Counted from the stretch's first letter, positions 1 to 8,484 are shown. The stretch is 64,000 nt of DNA from Nonlabens antarcticus (GCF_015356755.1 NZ_JADFCO010000066.1:1-64000), one strand, 5' to 3'. Translations and numbers: made by a program. Notes: generated by a model from the sequence alone, not told the origin.

Positions 1-23
1 ATTAGAATTGGTTATGTCGTGCC

Positions 24-47
24 TGTTTTTCGCTGTACCGAAAAACA
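24..47. other. Perfect hairpin near the window's left edge
   Basis: Nine-base arms (TGTTTTTCG and CGAAAAACA) enclose a six-base loop. No gene covers it. With the larger hairpin at 98-163 it makes the first 190 bases strongly structured. Its role is not known; it could belong to an origin of transfer or to a small RNA of the mobile element. Confidence 0.5.
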
Positions 48-97
48 ATAAAGGCTTTATCCATTATAAACCCCTTAAAATGTGTAAGGCAGCGGTT

Positions 98-163
98 CGG
101 TTTTTAAGGATTTTCGAGTGAGGGCTCAAGAAGACCGCGCCGAAAATCCTGTTAAGAAAACCG
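98..163. other. Long imperfect inverted repeat
   Basis: The arm at 98-116 pairs with the arm at 141-163, with a small internal bulge and a loop of about 24 bases. The stem is not followed by a T tract on either strand, so it does not look like a simple terminator. It lies directly before the first copy of repeat A. Confidence 0.5.
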
Positions 164-186
164 AAGTGATGACTTTCCGATGAAAA

Positions 187-362
187 GCGGACTTAATTCA
201 CAATTATGGCAAAGGAATGAAGTGTTCCTTCCCAGAGAAGCGGGAAGGGTTAACGGAATGGAAAGCTAAAATTGGGGATTGTGTCCAAGACTTGTGTAGT
301 GAAGCTTTTTTCACGGAATATAGCTTTTTGTGGAATGACGGGGAATGTGCTGAGTGGGATTA
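187..362. repeat. Repeat A, copy 1
   Basis: This intergenic sequence recurs at 1648-1869 and 8257-8430. Shared blocks are the starting CTTAATTCACAATT-like stretch, TTCCCAG..AGCGGGAAGGGTTAACGGAATGGAAAGCT, ATTGTGTCCAAGAC, and the end GGGGAATGTGCTGAGT. Spacing between blocks varies. It lies 3' of the frameshifted DUF932 gene. No open reading frame is conserved between the copies. Confidence 0.8.
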
Positions 363-426
363 GATGGAATCGTTTGTTATATATTTAGCCATCCAGTTTG
401 AGGTACCGGATGAACCAATATTAATG

Positions 427-1267
427 CTATGCCATCGCATAGACTTCATCAAACAGCATTTTGTCCAACCGTTCTTGTTGTCCAAAACCTTTCTTTAATG
501 TTTCGTGTATTGTTGAATTAAATGCATTATAACCCAACCACAAATTAGGCACTTCATCAAGCAACAGAGTTTCATAGTTTAACACTCCGATGACTTCACG
601 GGATAACTTGGAAGGGTCATCATTCTTATTGCTACTTTCATATCTGAACAGCTTTGTTTTTTCCAGAATAGCTTTTACGAATTCCTTAGTGTCTATGATT
701 TTAAAATCCTTCATCTTTTTGAACTTATTAGAAATCCTGTAAAATTCATTTTCCAGAAACTTATTGAATAAGTCGTTCAGCCTTGGCATTACCACCTCGC
801 TGTAGTTGTAGTTTCTATCGTGCTTGATGGAAAATTCGACTTGCACTTCTGAAACGTGCAAACCGTTAGAGCATACCTCTCTGTAATAGCCAAAGTGGCC
901 AGAAGTTTTTTCACTTCCGTCATACAAGTTTTTGAACCGAAGCATCGGCAACATCAAATCATTTTCATTCTTGACTGTAAACCGATTTATTGATGATAAT
1001 GAATTCGGCTATGAAGGACCTATCATTTTTATTAACGGTGCGCGTGTAATAGTCCAATTGTGCTTCGACCAGCATTGCTTCAGCTTTCTTAAAGAACAAC
1101 TGATTAGGAACGTGGCAGTAACTGTTAGACACTACATTCACAATTTTTCCATTTGAGATGATGGCATTTTCAAACCCCCTAAGGGATTCCACCGGGGTCA
1201 GACTTTTTAAGGATTTCATTTCTGATGGAACAAAAATGTTATCCTGTTGTAAATTTTGTAAACACAT
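427..1267 (-). pseudogene. DUF932 protein, frameshifted
   Basis: This is a paralogue of the intact DUF932 gene at 17672-18508, readable in two frames. The N-terminal part (1267-965) matches it up to the residues DDKS and then stops. The C-terminal part, in another frame, resumes with FTVKN and runs to the same ending EVYAMA. Comparing the two copies, two bases appear to be missing near 980-985. DUF932 proteins are common on plasmids, phages and conjugative elements, and their function is poorly known. The gene is either a decayed duplicate or carries a sequencing error; an intact paralogue nearby would make loss tolerable. Confidence 0.85.
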
Positions 1268-1282
1268 AACTTTTAAATTTAG

Positions 1283-1300
1283 ACCTGTCTGCAGACAGGT
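1283..1300. repeat. 18-bp perfect palindrome with CTGCAG core
   Basis: The sequence ACCTGTCTGCAGACAGGT is its own reverse complement. It lies between the end of the small gene (1304) and the start of the DUF932 pseudogene (1267). It is unlike the CGCTTTCGCGAAAGCG palindrome found elsewhere in the window, and I saw only this one copy. Confidence 0.8.
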
Positions 1301-1303
1301 AGG

Positions 1304-1465
1304 TTAAACATTATTTAATAGTACTTGGTAGTAAAGTGGATACTTTTCTCTATAGTACGGTAAATGACTTTCAGCACTATCATTCTTGTAATTTTCACGA
1401 CTTGATTCATAATGTTCTTTTGCTTCTCGTAATGAAATAATAGGTTTTTCAGATATTAGTTTCAT
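1304..1465 (-). CDS. Small hypothetical protein with shared leader
   Basis: This encodes 53 residues starting MKLISEKPIISL, charged and tyrosine-rich, with no signal or membrane segment. A longer reading frame is open upstream, but the ATG at 1465 is preferred: it sits 20 bases from leader repeat B, just as the starts of the DUF932 and ParB-like genes sit 22-23 bases from theirs. That shared leader is the best evidence that the gene is real. I do not recognise the family. It is followed by a palindrome and the DUF932 pseudogene. Confidence 0.55.
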   Translation of the reverse strand: MKLISEKPIISLREAKEHYESSRENYKNDSAESHLPYYREKYPLYYQVLLNNV

Positions 1466-1484
1466 AATCCTAATTTTAGTTATA

Positions 1485-1610
1485 CAATATTTGAGCAGCA
1501 CCCAAACGGAAGCTAAAATCACAGCTCAAAAGGAAACGGAATAAATTAGTATTGACTTAGGTGGTGGCTTTATGCCGTAGTCTTTTGATGGGTGTATTTT
1601 ACGAGTTTAA
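1485..1610 (-). promoter_or_regulatory. Leader repeat B, copy 1
   Basis: About 125 bases upstream of the small gene starting at 1465 are nearly identical to the sequences upstream of the DUF932 gene (18530-18654) and the ParB-like gene (20581-20704). Conserved blocks read on the plus strand include CCAAACGGAAG, CTCAAAAGGAAACGGAATAAAT and GCTTTATGCCGTAGTCTTTTG. The fixed distance to three different start codons points to a common promoter, operator or structured leader RNA. Confidence 0.7.
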
Positions 1611-1647
1611 ATTGCTGATTTATTGTATGAATATTATTTACTTTTTG

Positions 1648-1869
1648 GCGGACTTAATTCACAATTTTGGCGCGGGAATGGAGCCCTTCAACATCGTTCA
1701 GGATAAATGTTCCTTCCCAGCATAGCAGGAAGGGTTAGCGGAATGGAAAGCTGAAATTGGGGGATTGTGTCCAAGACCTTTGTAGTGAAGCTCTTTTCAC
1801 GGAATGAAGTGGTTGCCTGCTTTTTCAGCAGGCGAGCGTGGAATGTAGGGGAATGTGCTGAGTGGATTA
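1648..1869. repeat. Repeat A, copy 2
   Basis: This is the second and longest copy of the repeat at 187-362, with extra bases in the middle. It lies between the B leader of the small gene and the 3' end of the UPF0489 gene. It therefore forms the left border of the defence-like cargo block, whose right border is copy 3 at 8257-8430. All three copies have the same orientation. Confidence 0.8.
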
Positions 1870-2661
1870 TTAATACTTTGGTTTCCATTTCCAATTGCAT
1901 TTTGGGGCAAATAACTCTGGGTTGAAAAAAATGTCACTAATTAGGTCAAGAAATTTGTTGCTTTTTAAAAGCCCACCACAATGTTCAGGTTCTGTTGCAA
2001 TAGTAAACCCTTTTATCCGCTCAAAAATCCAACTTATTAGCGGATGGTCTTTATCCAACATCGTTCTTATTTCTTCTTCTTGAAGATACGTGAATTCGAA
2101 CGAGCCATCACTCAGGCCGTTATTTACTGAAAAGAAATCCAAATCAATATCAAAAAATACGGACGACTTTGACGCCTTCAGAAGCGCATCTTGAAGACCT
2201 TCATAAGTTTTGAATTTTTTGATGGTGTGTTTGTTGCCATAGGTATCTGTCAATTCTTCATCTTGCCAAGTATTTCGACCCATTTCTTGTCTACAATGCA
2301 CATAAATATCGCCAATCAAGTTAAGATATGCCGCACATAATATATGGCCATCATTATTGCCCGCAAGTTTTGCCCAAGAAAATAAAGACACTTCTGCATC
2401 ACTCGTTAAATCTAATTTATCTAACCATTCTCTTTCTGTTTCACACGGATAGCATAGATCCTGATGCCAATCCAATGAAACCAAACAAGGTGGATTCTTA
2501 GGTTTATTGTCTTGCATCCATTTGTTCCAATAGAAAAATGCGTAACGATGTTCTTGAAAAACTGCAAGTTCAATAACTTCTGTGTCATTTGCGGGATGAG
2601 ACAGAATTTGTCTCAAAACGCCTGGTGGTTCTATATGATGAGGGTTTCTGAACTCAATCAT
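1870..2661 (-). CDS. UPF0489-family arginase-fold protein
   Basis: This 263-residue protein carries motifs of the UPF0489 (C5orf22-like) family: EHRYAFFYW at 37-45, LDWHQDL at 63-69, NNDGH at 102-106, FFDIDLDFF at 169-177, and a late TEPEHCGG. The Asp/His pattern resembles the dinuclear metal site of ureohydrolases. From family knowledge, some members are peptide arginases that turn arginine into ornithine in ribosomal peptides. No obvious precursor peptide or maturase lies nearby. It is the last gene of a five-gene run and overlaps its upstream neighbour by eight bases, which suggests co-translation with it. The family call is good; the substrate is unknown. Confidence 0.7.
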   Translation of the reverse strand: MIEFRNPHHIEPPGVLRQILSHPANDTEVIELAVFQEHRYAFFYWNKWMQDNKPKNPPCLVSLDWHQDLCYPCETEREWLDKLDLTSDAEVSLFSWAKLAGNNDGHILCAAYLNLIGDIYVHCRQEMGRNTWQDEELTDTYGNKHTIKKFKTYEGLQDALLKASKSSVFFDIDLDFFSVNNGLSDGSFEFTYLQEEEIRTMLDKDHPLISWIFERIKGFTIATEPEHCGGLLKSNKFLDLISDIFFNPELFAPKCNWKWKPKY

Positions 2662-3565
2662 TGGTTTCCTTTTTTGGCACCAACTTCTCTATAGCAGACA
2701 GCTCATTTACGATGCCCTGTTCCTTTAATGAAGTTTCAATATTAATTTGAACTACATTAGCATTGGCTTTCCAAACAACTTCAGTAATAAAAGCTATAGT
2801 TAACTGTACTTTTAAATCGGTCGCAAAATCAATGTTTGAATTTTTCCATTTTTCTCTTTGATTCGCATTGGCATCTTGTGTTAGATCGATTAATGAACCG
2901 TAGATTTTTCTATCATCATCTAATATGCCCAATTGATGTTCTTGCTGTTCACTAACCTCAAGTTCTTTATGTTTTAAGATAGGCAAATCGGCTTTTGGCA
3001 AAACAAACAGTACATTTTTGAGCCCTGTAGATGGTACTCTGGTAATATATTCCTCAATCTTCTGGAAGTCATCAATTCCATAAACATTAAGATTCATTGC
3101 TACCATAATATCTGTGTCCGTATCAAAACCCAATTTTTCTATCCCTTTTACTAAATCTTCTTTACGAAGAAGATACCTCTTTTTCCGAGCTGATAAAAAT
3201 GCGTTGGGAATATAATAATTGATGTTCTGGTAAACTATCTGCTGGGATAATATCGTGTCTGCATTTAGATGTGGAATATCTCCAGTTGTAAATGCAGATT
3301 TTTGAAATAAATTCATTGTACCGTTTACACCGAAGGAAATAGTAGGCTCTCCTTCAAAATCCTTCTCTGAATTTTGAATACTATCAAACTTTTCTAATGC
3401 TCCAACTATTGCACCTTTAGATTTTTCATAAAATTCCCATTCTTTTTCGTAGTCAATATCCGCATTTAATCTTGCATCCTCAATAGCCTCTTCAATTGAT
3501 GATTCGAGAACATCAATAAATTTTGATGACTTCTTTTTTAGCTTCTTTATCTCCTTCTTTTTCAT
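2654..3565 (-). CDS. Unknown soluble protein of AbiE-linked operon
   Basis: This encodes 303 residues. The N-terminus is very Lys-rich (MKKKEIKKLKKKSSKF) and then acidic and helical. The rest is a mixed alpha/beta sequence with no signal peptide, membrane segment or motif I recognise. A stretch near residues 185-195 (GLKNVLFVLPKAD) looks like a buried strand. It starts one base after the membrane protein gene ends and overlaps the UPF0489 gene by eight bases, so it is almost certainly co-expressed with both. The function is unknown; context suggests a defence or stress role. Confidence 0.6.
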   Translation of the reverse strand: MKKKEIKKLKKKSSKFIDVLESSIEEAIEDARLNADIDYEKEWEFYEKSKGAIVGALEKFDSIQNSEKDFEGEPTISFGVNGTMNLFQKSAFTTGDIPHLNADTILSQQIVYQNINYYIPNAFLSARKKRYLLRKEDLVKGIEKLGFDTDTDIMVAMNLNVYGIDDFQKIEEYITRVPSTGLKNVLFVLPKADLPILKHKELEVSEQQEHQLGILDDDRKIYGSLIDLTQDANANQREKWKNSNIDFATDLKVQLTIAFITEVVWKANANVVQINIETSLKEQGIVNELSAIEKLVPKKETND

Positions 3566-3566
3566 A

Positions 3567-4985
3567 TCATATAGTATTTAAGAGATTTTTATCTTTCAAC
3601 ACCTTTTTTAAACAAAACCTGAAATAGTTTATGGACTCTTGCCAACGTAGTAATTCTAACACTTCGGCTTGAGGTAATGTAGGTTGTCCTGTAAAATTGT
3701 CGTAGGTATTGTGTTCTGGCAGTTTAAACTGTCTTAGAAAAAGCAACGTCAAATACTGACAGATGTAGAATGTAACACGCCTTCTGTTTCCTAAATTATC
3801 CAATCCTGGAAAAGGGTATGATAAATCAATAGGGTAATAACCTCTGCCAAACTCATCTTTAAAACTACTGAACCACGTAAAAATCTCAGTCATATTATTT
3901 GGCAGCAGAACATATTTAGGTGGCTGGTTTTGTGTGTATGTAAATAATTTTTTAAGGGCTTCATAGTTTTTCTGGTATATCAATAGGCCCCCTAATGCCA
4001 AGTGAAACTCAAAAAAACGTTTTCTCTCGATGTCCCTTTTATCTATTAACGACTGGTTCTCATATTTCTGAGTCTCAAAATCGTAATTTGTTCCATAGAC
4101 TCGTTGCAATCCAAAATTAAAATATTGATGTGCCGTACCCCAGTAATTACCCACAAACTTGGCATTGTTTGATATGAGTACAACATTTCGCCAGAGTTCT
4201 TTATAGGTCTCGTTTGAGATGGGTGTTTCAAAAATACCTTGTCCCATTAGCCATACGCCACTTACAACAAAATATTCGAGACTTTGCAAGTCTTCATTTC
4301 TACCTTTGGCAACTTCTCTAATGATTTCCCTGATACCATAGTGGAACTCGTGATTAAACTCAACTTTAAAGTTTTCAAATCCATCTGGTTTTTCTTCCTC
4401 TCTTGGTCTAATGAAGTTAGCACGGTAATTATTGAATTCTTCCGTGTAGAAATTAACCAATGTTTCTTCTAAACCTTTATCCTGTGTCCTAATGGCAAAT
4501 ATTGCAAGTTCATTGATAATCTTAAAATGGTATTTATCATCTTGATCTTTTTTTAGCTTTCGGTATTCGGAAATTATATAGGTAAGCAAACGTGTGGACT
4601 TGCCATTGTACAGCGAAACCTTATCTAACCAAATAATAAAAATAACAACCAATGATAATGTTAAGAATAGCGTTAGAAGTTTTGCTGAGTTTTGCATTAT
4701 CCAATTATCTTTCCAAAAAAGAGGTTCACGGTCTAATATTAAGAATATAAAAGAGCCGATTGTAAAGAACAAAACCCATTCAAATACTGTTATTCTTCTT
4801 GACCTTCCCGGAAAAACACCAAAAAGTTTTGTCTGCGGAAATTCATTTTCAAAAGCATTGGCCAAATAGTTTGATGAAAACTTGTGGCCTATATTGGATA
4901 TTTTATCCACGATAATAGGATATGCTATACCCAAAATTGCGATGTCGATAGCGACACAGATTTCTATAATATATTTTAATTCCAT
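3567..4985 (-). CDS. Membrane protein of AbiE-linked operon
   Basis: The 472-residue product has three predicted membrane segments near residues 5-29, 68-86 and 103-122. They are followed by about 350 mostly helical residues likely to face the cytoplasm. No enzymatic motif is visible. It lies 10 bases downstream of the AbiEii-like toxin gene and one base before the next gene. A membrane anchor with a large helical domain next to a toxin is a layout seen in abortive-infection systems, but that role is inference. Confidence 0.6.
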   Translation of the reverse strand: MELKYIIEICVAIDIAILGIAYPIIVDKISNIGHKFSSNYLANAFENEFPQTKLFGVFPGRSRRITVFEWVLFFTIGSFIFLILDREPLFWKDNWIMQNSAKLLTLFLTLSLVVIFIIWLDKVSLYNGKSTRLLTYIISEYRKLKKDQDDKYHFKIINELAIFAIRTQDKGLEETLVNFYTEEFNNYRANFIRPREEEKPDGFENFKVEFNHEFHYGIREIIREVAKGRNEDLQSLEYFVVSGVWLMGQGIFETPISNETYKELWRNVVLISNNAKFVGNYWGTAHQYFNFGLQRVYGTNYDFETQKYENQSLIDKRDIERKRFFEFHLALGGLLIYQKNYEALKKLFTYTQNQPPKYVLLPNNMTEIFTWFSSFKDEFGRGYYPIDLSYPFPGLDNLGNRRRVTFYICQYLTLLFLRQFKLPEHNTYDNFTGQPTLPQAEVLELLRWQESINYFRFCLKKVLKDKNLLNTI

Positions 4986-4995
4986 TCACATTAAT

Positions 4996-6099
4996 TTACA
5001 ATAGTTCTACCGCCTTGTACCAATAATAAAATATAGATTTATCGGGTTGGCGTTTTAATCTGTTCAAAAAGGCCCAATCCGGATTTTTAATAACCAATTC
5101 CTTTGTATCCTGATTCTCATAATATTCTATTTCAACATCCTCTTTTTGTAGAATAATAGCATTCAAATAGGCTACTTTGGCCGAAGCTGCCAATGCTTCT
5201 TCAATCCTAAAGTTCCCTGTCATTAAAAATGCGCTACCAAAGCTTCGTATGCCAGAGCTTAAATCTGCAAATTTCTTTTTCTTTTCAGCAGTTGGGTTAC
5301 GTTCTCGTCTTGCCATAATAGCACAGGTATTTATGGAATCCCATAGCACATCCTTTTCATTGAGTTTCCTTTTACTAAAATCCTTGTCTGAACTTCGATA
5401 GGATAGTTCTGCTTTCGCGAAAGCTGAAAAACTTTTCTTTACCATTGCTACATCAGTAATATTTTCAAAAAGTTTTCCCAAGTCGAACAATTGCTTGCAG
5501 ATTTCCATAGCAAATAACTGGTCGCCTTTGTAGTATGGTATCCCTATGGTATCTGGTGCAAAAGCTGTTAGCTTATCGCCACAAATAGCGTTTACCGAAG
5601 GCGTAGTAATCGTTGTAGCAGTTCCATCGATTGACAGCCAAGGTGTTTCAATGGGCGATTCTATAAGTTCTGGATAGTGCGGACTGTCAAAAAGGATATC
5701 CAATAGAATGGTTCCAGGAACGTTTGGATTATATACCGACTCGAACTCAAAGGTGTAATGTGCCTTTGGAACACCTTCCTTATAACTTCTATGCTCATTA
5801 AGCACATGCTTTTTGAAATGTGAATTGGCTACAACTACATTCAAAATTTCTTCTAATTTATCACGCTCAACGCTGGAAATAATATCGATATCAATAGAAA
5901 ATCGGTTCCCTTCTTTTAGCAAAAGCACAAGTGATGTTCCCCCTTTGAAAACAAAATCGAGTCCTGAAACTTTTAAATGTTCGAGTAATGATAGTGCGTG
6001 AACCATTTTTTCCAATATAGTTACATCGATACCCTTATGTTCCTTTTTTGCACGGAAGCCATTCAGCCATTCCTTTTCAAAACTTTTGTTGTTAATCAT
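4996..6099 (-). CDS. AbiEii-like nucleotidyltransferase toxin
   Basis: The protein has 367 residues. The nucleotidyltransferase signature is clear: FKGGTSLVLL near 51-60, then RFSIDIDI at 66-73, where D70 and D72 would bind metal. This is the AbiEii/AbiGii toxin pattern of type IV toxin-antitoxin systems; family members transfer nucleotides to RNA targets such as tRNAs. It overlaps the upstream antitoxin-like gene by eight bases, the usual order for AbiE pairs. It also contains one copy of the GCTTTCGCGAAAGC palindrome (5411-5424), read in frame as AFAKA. The target is unknown. Confidence 0.85.
   Translation of the reverse strand: MINNKSFEKEWLNGFRAKKEHKGIDVTILEKMVHALSLLEHLKVSGLDFVFKGGTSLVLLLKEGNRFSIDIDIISSVERDKLEEILNVVVANSHFKKHVLNEHRSYKEGVPKAHYTFEFESVYNPNVPGTILLDILFDSPHYPELIESPIETPWLSIDGTATTITTPSVNAICGDKLTAFAPDTIGIPYYKGDQLFAMEICKQLFDLGKLFENITDVAMVKKSFSAFAKAELSYRSSDKDFSKRKLNEKDVLWDSINTCAIMARRERNPTAEKKKKFADLSSGIRSFGSAFLMTGNFRIEEALAASAKVAYLNAIILQKEDVEIEYYENQDTKELVIKNPDWAFLNRLKRQPDKSIFYYWYKAVELL
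5411..5424. repeat. Palindrome copy inside the AbiEii-like gene
   Basis: GCTTTCGCGAAAGC, 14 bases. One of only two copies within the mobile-element region. It reads AFAKA in the gene's frame. Confidence 0.9.
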
Positions 6100-6859
6100 A
6101 TTGAATATCTTCTAAAAAATTTGAAATGTGGTTGCTTATAAATTGCTTTATTTCCTGTTCCTTTTTGCGCCTTTTGGCATAGCTGAACAACTTTGTAAAA
6201 TTGATGCTATATCTATCAATTATTTTTTCGTAGATGTTTACCATTTCAGAACCTTGGTAAAAATGTAGCAGATTTTCATCTGCAAACAGGTCCACCATAA
6301 TCTTTTCAAGAGTTGCAATGGGCACTACCGCTTTTTTATTCTTTATTTTTTGAATGGGTGCCCTTGTCACCAAACGTTTAATGATAACTGGCACGTTACT
6401 TTCTGAAATATAGAATTGAATTTCCTTTTCATCTGGATTTAGGAAAAAATCCATTCTTAGATTATCATTTAGATAGTAATAGAGTGAGTCTACAAACTCT
6501 TTTTCTACTTCGACGACAATCATTTGATTTGACGCCTGGTGCTGAGAAAACTCATTGAGCCATTGGGTTTCCCAAATGGCATATTTTATATCTTCAAAAC
6601 GCTCATTGGTTTTACGGGCTATTTTGAACACACTATCTGATAGAAGAGGTTTATATTTAGGTTTATAGGAAATAACATAAAGTCCACGACCAATGGTTTT
6701 AATTATGTCCTTTTTCTTCAGGTCATAAATTCGCCAACTAAATGTACTCTCTTTTAGATCTGGTTCGAAATCCAGATAGAAGTTATATAGCGCATCCCTA
6801 TCAAAAGAACTACGGTCTTTGAAAGCTTCTATCAATTTATTTTCAATAATCTTTGGCAT
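6092..6859 (-). CDS. AbiEi-like antitoxin / DUF6577-type regulator
   Basis: This 255-residue protein has an N-terminal winged-helix-like region of about 70 residues (STFSWRIYDLKKKDIIKTIGRG), typical of AbiEi-type antitoxins. A middle domain and a basic helical C-terminus (AKRRKKEQEIKQF) follow. It is the first gene of the run that continues into the AbiEii-like toxin, which it overlaps by eight bases. AbiEi proteins repress their own promoter, so the region at 6860-7011 is the likely operator. The DUF6577 name is from recall; the antitoxin role rests on context and domain layout. Confidence 0.75.
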   Translation of the reverse strand: MPKIIENKLIEAFKDRSSFDRDALYNFYLDFEPDLKESTFSWRIYDLKKKDIIKTIGRGLYVISYKPKYKPLLSDSVFKIARKTNERFEDIKYAIWETQWLNEFSQHQASNQMIVVEVEKEFVDSLYYYLNDNLRMDFFLNPDEKEIQFYISESNVPVIIKRLVTRAPIQKIKNKKAVVPIATLEKIMVDLFADENLLHFYQGSEMVNIYEKIIDRYSINFTKLFSYAKRRKKEQEIKQFISNHISNFLEDIQYD

Positions 6860-7011
6860 AGTTAAAAATCAAAACTTTGCCAAAAATACAAAAAAGTGGT
6901 GAATATTTGAAAACAAATTTTTGCCACTATATAGATTAAGTGGTAATAATTGGAAATTAAACCTATCTAAATTCAGACAAACTTAGAATATGATAATAGC
7001 AAATACATATG

Positions 7012-7767
7012 TTACTGTTTTGGGTTCAATATGGAAAGGAATTGCAACGATTTCAATTTTATCTCTTCAATCACAACACCATTCTTTTCAGTCTCAAGTA
7101 ATGCCCAATATTTGGATTCGTTCCAAATAAATTCTCTTGTTAGACCGGAACCACGTTGGTTTATAAATCCCCAGAACCAAAGGTCGTCCCAAACTTCCAT
7201 TTCTTCAGAGGAATAATTATCCTGTAGAAGTTTATTAATTTTATGGAAATTCCACTTAATAGAGGGGTCAATACTATGGAAAATTGCTTCAATTACAGCA
7301 TCTACAGGCAAGAAGATTTTTTCTTCTTTGTCAATGGTTTTCGGTGCATCGTCCCATATTGGATTTTGAAATCCATACGCACCATTATGTAAATGATAAA
7401 TGGTTTTGGCAAACAATGCAGACGTTTTATTACCCCAACCTTTTTGTCTCAACATACCATAGTAAAGCGATTCATAATTATGAACATCGTTTTCTTTATC
7501 TGTTAGAAAATCGATGAATGTCTTAAAACTATGAAGCTGGGTTTTATTGGAATATACTTTTTGAAAAAAAGGTGCGAGAATATCAATTTTAGGTTGGCTT
7601 TGGGTATTCGCTACGTGATGAAGAGCTGAATATAATTTATCTTCAAGAGAATCGAACGGTGCTAAAAACAGATTATAAGAATTGGATTGCACCTTCTTAT
7701 TATAAGCCCTATTTTCTTTCAAGAAATGAAATAAAGAGGATAGTTTGGAATTTGTTACTGTGTTCAA
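7012..7767 (-). CDS. Helix-hairpin-helix (glycosylase-like) protein
   Basis: The 251-residue protein is mainly helical. Around residues 105-121 it has LRQKGWGNKTSALFAK, which resembles the helix-hairpin-helix of base-excision glycosylases. About 35 residues later comes FLPVDAVIEAI, where glycosylases of this fold place a catalytic Asp. It has no iron-sulfur cluster cysteines. Its start lies six bases after the PD-(D/E)XK nuclease gene, so the two are likely one operon. It may recognise modified or unusual DNA for the nuclease. The fold call is moderate and the function is inferred. Confidence 0.5.
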   Translation of the reverse strand: MNTVTNSKLSSLFHFLKENRAYNKKVQSNSYNLFLAPFDSLEDKLYSALHHVANTQSQPKIDILAPFFQKVYSNKTQLHSFKTFIDFLTDKENDVHNYESLYYGMLRQKGWGNKTSALFAKTIYHLHNGAYGFQNPIWDDAPKTIDKEEKIFLPVDAVIEAIFHSIDPSIKWNFHKINKLLQDNYSSEEMEVWDDLWFWGFINQRGSGLTREFIWNESKYWALLETEKNGVVIEEIKLKSLQFLSILNPKQ

Positions 7768-7773
7768 AATAAA

Positions 7774-8184
7774 TTATTTTTCAAGAGTTACTGTTCCATT
7801 AGCATTAACCCAATAATGCCGTATGCCTATCTTATTCAACTCAGGAATAATACTGGCTGTTGCTTTTCTTATTTGTTCATCCTCGGGATGAGCAATGGCA
7901 ATTTTTGCATTTGGAAAAGCAACTTTGGTTTCTAAGCATTTGATAATTGCTTTACCTAAATGGGTTTTAATCTGTCCAGAGTTGAAATAATCTCGTCGTT
8001 TTGTTGGCGAATCCTTGTGTGCTTTTGCGCCTTTTACTTCAATAAGTAATTTTTCACTTTTTCTGTTCGCAACAATATCATACCCTCTCGTTTGGCCAAG
8101 ACAGAAACTTTCTATTTCATAGCCTTGTTGAACCAAATGAGGCATCAGTAATTCAATGGTTCTATTTTCCGTTAGTTTTTCCAT
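7774..8184 (-). CDS. PD-(D/E)XK nuclease-like protein
   Basis: This 136-residue protein matches the PD-(D/E)XK nuclease core in order: a first helix with E11, then RGYDIVA with D36, and IEVKG with E49 and K51. A basic KRRDYF segment and a C-terminal strand follow. It resembles Mrr/NERD-like restriction domains rather than a Holliday junction resolvase. It lies upstream of, and very close to, the helix-hairpin-helix gene. No methyltransferase is present in this block, so a classic restriction-modification pair is unlikely. It probably acts as a small nuclease in anti-phage defence. Confidence 0.65.
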   Translation of the reverse strand: MEKLTENRTIELLMPHLVQQGYEIESFCLGQTRGYDIVANRKSEKLLIEVKGAKAHKDSPTKRRDYFNSGQIKTHLGKAIIKCLETKVAFPNAKIAIAHPEDEQIRKATASIIPELNKIGIRHYWVNANGTVTLEK

Positions 8185-8256
8185 TTAAGCTAAAATTTCA
8201 CACAATATAACTGAATTAAAAAACAAATAGACTTTTTGAATGTGCTGATGGGTTTA

Positions 8257-8430
8257 AGGTGAACTTACTACACAATTTTGGCTCTGAAATGAAGTGTTTC
8301 TTCCCAGCGCAGCGGGAAGGGTTAACCGAATGGAAAGCTGGAATTGGGATTGTGTCCAAGACTTTTGTATTGAAGCTTTTTCCCGTAATGTAGCCATTCG
8401 CGAAATGAAGGGGAATGTGCTGAGTAGTTT
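8257..8430. repeat. Repeat A, copy 3
   Basis: This third copy of the repeat lies between the nuclease gene and the 3' end of the metal ATPase gene. It marks the junction between the defence-like cargo and the metal-efflux cargo. It keeps the CACAATTTTGGC, AGCGGGAAGGGTTAACCGAATGGAAAGCTGGAATTGGGATTGTGTCCAAGACTTTTG-type blocks (given here as a pattern) and the GGGGAATGTGCTGAGT end. Confidence 0.8.
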
Positions 8431-8484
8431 ACGAATACTAAATGTTTTTGTTTAAATGGTGTCCCATAAATAATTATACCATTT

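Noticed and set aside
8398-8412. Extra palindrome copy at ATTCGCGAAAT in repeat A copy 3
   Set aside because: Only the inner TTCGCGAA matches, which is short enough to occur by chance.
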